A stretch of DNA of 64,000 nucleotides from Tamarix chinensis (lineage: Eukaryota > Streptophyta > Magnoliopsida > Caryophyllales > Tamaricaceae), in contig CM060173.1 in the NCBI GenBank assembly GCA_030549775.1, positions 8,977,802 through 9,041,801 of the forward strand, written 5' to 3'. Position 1 is the first letter of the stretch, and each line of letters starts with the position of its first letter. Under the pieces are notes generated by a model that worked only from the letters and a program-made list of their open reading frames with translations, was not told the origin of the DNA and did no database searches. This document shows, one piece after another, positions 60,931 through 64,000 of this stretch. The translations under genes were made by a program, and so were the position numbers.

Positions 60931-61496
60931 TGTTTCAATTATCTTCCTCTTTAATTAAGAATATCTTATTCAAGGCCAACAATTAATCTCATATCATATA
61001 CCCACATTTAAGCCAACTATTCCCATTTTAACCGTGATTCAAGAAGGTCAAAGGCCAAGTAAGGAAGTCAACCCTAAGGAAATACATCAGAAATCCCACA
61101 CAAACCAATTGGCTGGTGCTACTAGAAAACTAGTTAAAATCCTAACCAGCTAACTAGTATCATGCTAAACATTTACCAACTTCTAGTGAACTATTAAACT
61201 ATTAGGTTGAAACCAATCGACTAATTTTTTTCCTAGACTAGTTGGTTAGAGCCTATTAGGCAAAATAGAATTTGAAATTATACATGATTTCAACCGAAAT
61301 CTAATACATCCGTAATTCATGAAACTTTTTAGAAATCACAACTAGCATCAATACTTCATAGATCAACACTTAACACACCAAATTACGTAAAAATCATGCT
61401 ACACTCAACTTCATGGCTTCCCATTCAAAATAATCAAACTTATCATGCTCCTAAAGCCATTTTCAAGCTTTTAACCACTTAAAGCATACTTGTAAT

Positions 61497-62309
61497 TAGG
61501 GGTGTGCAATGTCGGATATCCGTATCCGATCGGATATTTTTTTCGGATATCCGATCCGACCGGATATTCGATATCCCATATCCGAATCCGTATCCGAAAC
61601 ACCGGATATCCGAAACACCGGATATCCGAAACATCGGATATCCGAAATATCGGATCGGATATCCGGTCGGATATCGGATATATCGGATTATTGAAAAAAA
61701 AATTCGATTATTAAATTTACATATATAATCTATAACTAAAAAAAATTTTCAGCATAAACACTTGTTTAAATATTTAGCTTGCATACAAAAAGATAAAATA
61801 CATGATTAATCATATCCAAAAAAAAATAGCGATCAAGATTTGTGAACAATGACACTCTAGAACTGTGGAACGACCTAAGTTAAGAGGTTCAAAAAATTTA
61901 GGAGTTTTTTTTTTCTGGTTTGGGTGCTTGCGTGTGCGTAGGTCGTGACCTATTTGACTATTTGTAGAGTATGGATGTTTATTTTATACTTTAGTTTAGT
62001 AAATTATATTTAGACTCATGTATTATAGTAAAAAAATGATCCAAACTTGAAGATTGAAAGAAAAAAATCAGATTATAAATTAAATTATGCCTAAATATAA
62101 CTCACTTATTCTTAAAACCGGATATTTTTTACGGATCGGATTATCCACTAAAAAATCGGATCGGATATCCGCTCCGGTCAAACTTATATTTGACCGGATC
62201 GGATATCCGCTCCGCTTTTCAAAAACCGGATCGGATATCCAAAATTTCGGATCGGTTTTTTCGGATACCGGATCGGTTTTTCGGATCCCGGTTTTTTTGC
62301 ACAGCCCTA
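61497..62309. mobile_element. Non-autonomous hAT element with CGGATATCCG subterminal arrays (813 bp)
   Basis: Terminal inverted repeats TAGGGGTGTGCAA and TTGCACAGCCCTA (one mismatch) are flanked by a perfect 8-bp duplication CTTGTAAT (61489-61496 and 62310-62317). Both ends carry dense arrays of GGATATCCG and GATCCGGT words (61510-61690 and 62118-62290), while the middle 400 bp is plain AT-rich DNA with no transposase. Open frames over the arrays are repeat artefacts. It lies within LTR copy E. Confidence 0.95.
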
Positions 62310-63030
62310 CTTGTAATAAAATGTAAATCATGGAAATCATGCGGGAAAACAATTAACACATATCACAAAAGCAAAAGCTTTAAGATGGGTTTGTTGGGGG
62401 TTTATTTGTGTACAAATGAGAGAGAAAATGTCTAGTTAAGATCAAAAATTCAAGTAGACAAGTAAAGGGTTGGTCCTTGAGTAAATAGAAGAAAAGGATG
62501 AAATGATGGTTATGGTGTAGGATAAGACCAAGGAGATTAAGAGGTCATGGATTAGTTGAAAAAGAAGCTAAAATGGGCATTTAGGGTTGTAAGGTACATC
62601 TGTGGTGTGGCCATAGATAAAGGGATAAGGAAGAGGAAAGCAAGGGGGAAATGGGGGGAAATAGAGAAATCTTATTAGATTTTAGCTAAATTCAAAACTT
62701 GGTTTGCAATAAGGGTTTAAAACCCCTCAAAAATCATTTATAATCAATATATAACATATTTTCAAGGCTAGATAAAAAATTATCAGAGATTCAAAGTCAA
62801 AACCAAAGTAGGGACCATAAATTCCAGTAGAACCAATTGATAGATTTTGACATACTAATCAATCGATTCATCATAACCTACAAAACAAACTCACAATTTA
62901 TCGATCAACTAGTTTACCGTACTTGTCAATTAGTTCCCCAATTTGAAACTCATTTTCATAATCTATTTTAGACTTCATTTTCATTTAAAAATTATGCATT
63001 TTTTTTGTATATACAGGGTATTACATTATA

Positions 63031-64000
63031 CATGTCAATGACTATATATCATTGTCTCCTTGTATTATTTCCTCATCATTTTGTAAAATTTTAACGCCTT
63101 TATTGAATCTTATCTGAAGTAAATTGAACGATTCTATGCATGCATGTATAAAAGAAATCCCTATCAATAGCTATCAAATTAGTAGGTATATATAATTTAA
63201 AAAATCACTAATTTTACCGTTCCAAGTTTTATTATTATTTTTTCAAATCACGTAATGTATCCTTAGAAACATGGTAATAGTATGTATTAGTAAATTAATA
63301 CAATCAGTATTGGTATATATTTTTTCTAATCTAAATTAGTCAAAGTCAAAACGAAGCCACATGCTAACAAAACATTAATGGAATTAACTATGTAAGACCA
63401 AATCAAGTTCTTGTGAGTCGTGCTAGCTAAGTTGATCAGCAGATTTGTCTCACTTCTCATTGCCTAGAGAGTATTTTAGGTTACGAATGGTCAAACTATA
63501 ACATATAGAAAAGGTTGAAATTTCGGCTATCAATATTGTCAAGAACCTCCCTTCTTTCTTTTTTTGCTATTATATAGTAGTAGCAGCAGCTAGTAATAAT
63601 AATAATAATAATAATAATGATGATGACTATTTATATAATGATTTGTTCATGCTTAAGTTAGATGTTGCTTATAATAATAATAATAATAATAATAATAAAA
63701 GAGTGTTCTACTATCCCATATTATATGAGGTTTCAGACGCGAAAAGAAAATATATTACTAGCAATTATTATACGTGTGTTTATCTTTACCTAACTTAAAG
63801 TCTTAATCATAGTTTATAGAACTGGTTCGCAGAATTGTATTAGAACATTACGATTCTTTGTTCTTGAATTTTCCACTATTAAACTAGAGATTATATTTCT
63901 CCAAAAAAAAAATGTAGATCGTAGAGCCTTAATTTAGAAGTTTAAAACCTTTAACAAATAAGAGAGAAATTAGCATTTAGTAGGTAGGATATATAAATCT
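63031..64000. other. Non-coding stretch to the window edge
   Basis: AT-rich. Two (AAT)n microsatellites stand at 63593-63619 and 63671-63699. No gene or element boundary seen. Confidence 0.6.

Larger units (their letters stand above)
59892..63025 (-). mobile_element. Solo LTR, TGTAACACCC family, copy E, carrying a hAT insertion
   Basis: Starts TGTAACACCTCAAAATTTT and ends CAGGGTATTACA, with TTATA on both sides (59887-59891 and 63026-63030). Without the nested hAT element and its duplication it is about 2.3 kb. The purine-rich part near 62610-62670 and the minisatellite at 60530-60930 lie in the order of copy D, so it is in minus orientation by the same convention. Confidence 0.85.

Noticed and set aside
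61502..62435. Several 60-90 codon frames with RISETPDIRNIGY-like repeats
   Set aside because: They are translations of the CGGATATCC arrays of the hAT element in different frames, not proteins.

Overview
The window is the tip of a flowering-plant chromosome. It opens with about 1.2 kb of the C-rich strand of the plant telomere repeat (CCCTAAA), so the left edge is a chromosome end and coordinates run inward. The rest is AT-rich subtelomeric DNA with one well-supported host gene and a very high load of transposable elements. The species cannot be named from the sequence.

Region by region. 1-1220: telomeric array with many variant units. 1221-2950: subtelomeric DNA with a spaced direct repeat, a purine-rich minisatellite and a strong palindrome. 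2953-5067: a PIF/Harbinger-type transposon with an apparently intact three-exon DDE transposase (427 aa) and a Myb/SANT-like exon. 5160-6890: copies of an AT-rich MITE-like repeat flanking a GC-richer segment that could encode a 69-aa peptide. 7047-19131: an eight-exon gene for an HD-domain 5'-deoxynucleotidase of the HDDC2/YfbR family, 262 aa, with a likely organellar N-terminal extension. Its introns hold a decayed Ty1/copia element (itself hit by an unidentified 862-bp insert and a solo LTR), a Tourist-like MITE, a second solo LTR of the same family, and an 83-bp hAT MITE with a perfect 8-bp target duplication.

21.9-64 kb: essentially all repeats. The best-preserved is a full-length, apparently intact Ty1/copia element on the minus strand (25973-31353): 636-bp LTRs differing at one position, a GCCAG target duplication, a tRNA-iMet primer site, a purine tract and one 1345-aa gag-pol frame. 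Around it are five copies of one roughly 2.3-3.4 kb LTR family with termini of the TGTAACACCC...GGGTGTTACA type. Two copies have perfect 5-bp target duplications (TGTTG and TTATA). One copy, in minus orientation, is inserted in the reverse-transcriptase domain of an old LINE and was later hit by another copy of the same family and by a 5'-truncated LINE with an 8-bp target duplication. Another copy carries an 813-bp non-autonomous hAT element whose ends are packed with CGGATATCCG palindromes.

No operon-like system, CRISPR array, rRNA, tRNA or defence island was found. The interest lies in the layered insertion history, the still-intact transposons, the heavily loaded but still spliceable subtelomeric gene, and several terminal-repeat architectures that merit family-level study. 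All coordinates and motif matches were read by eye; no alignment or database search was run.
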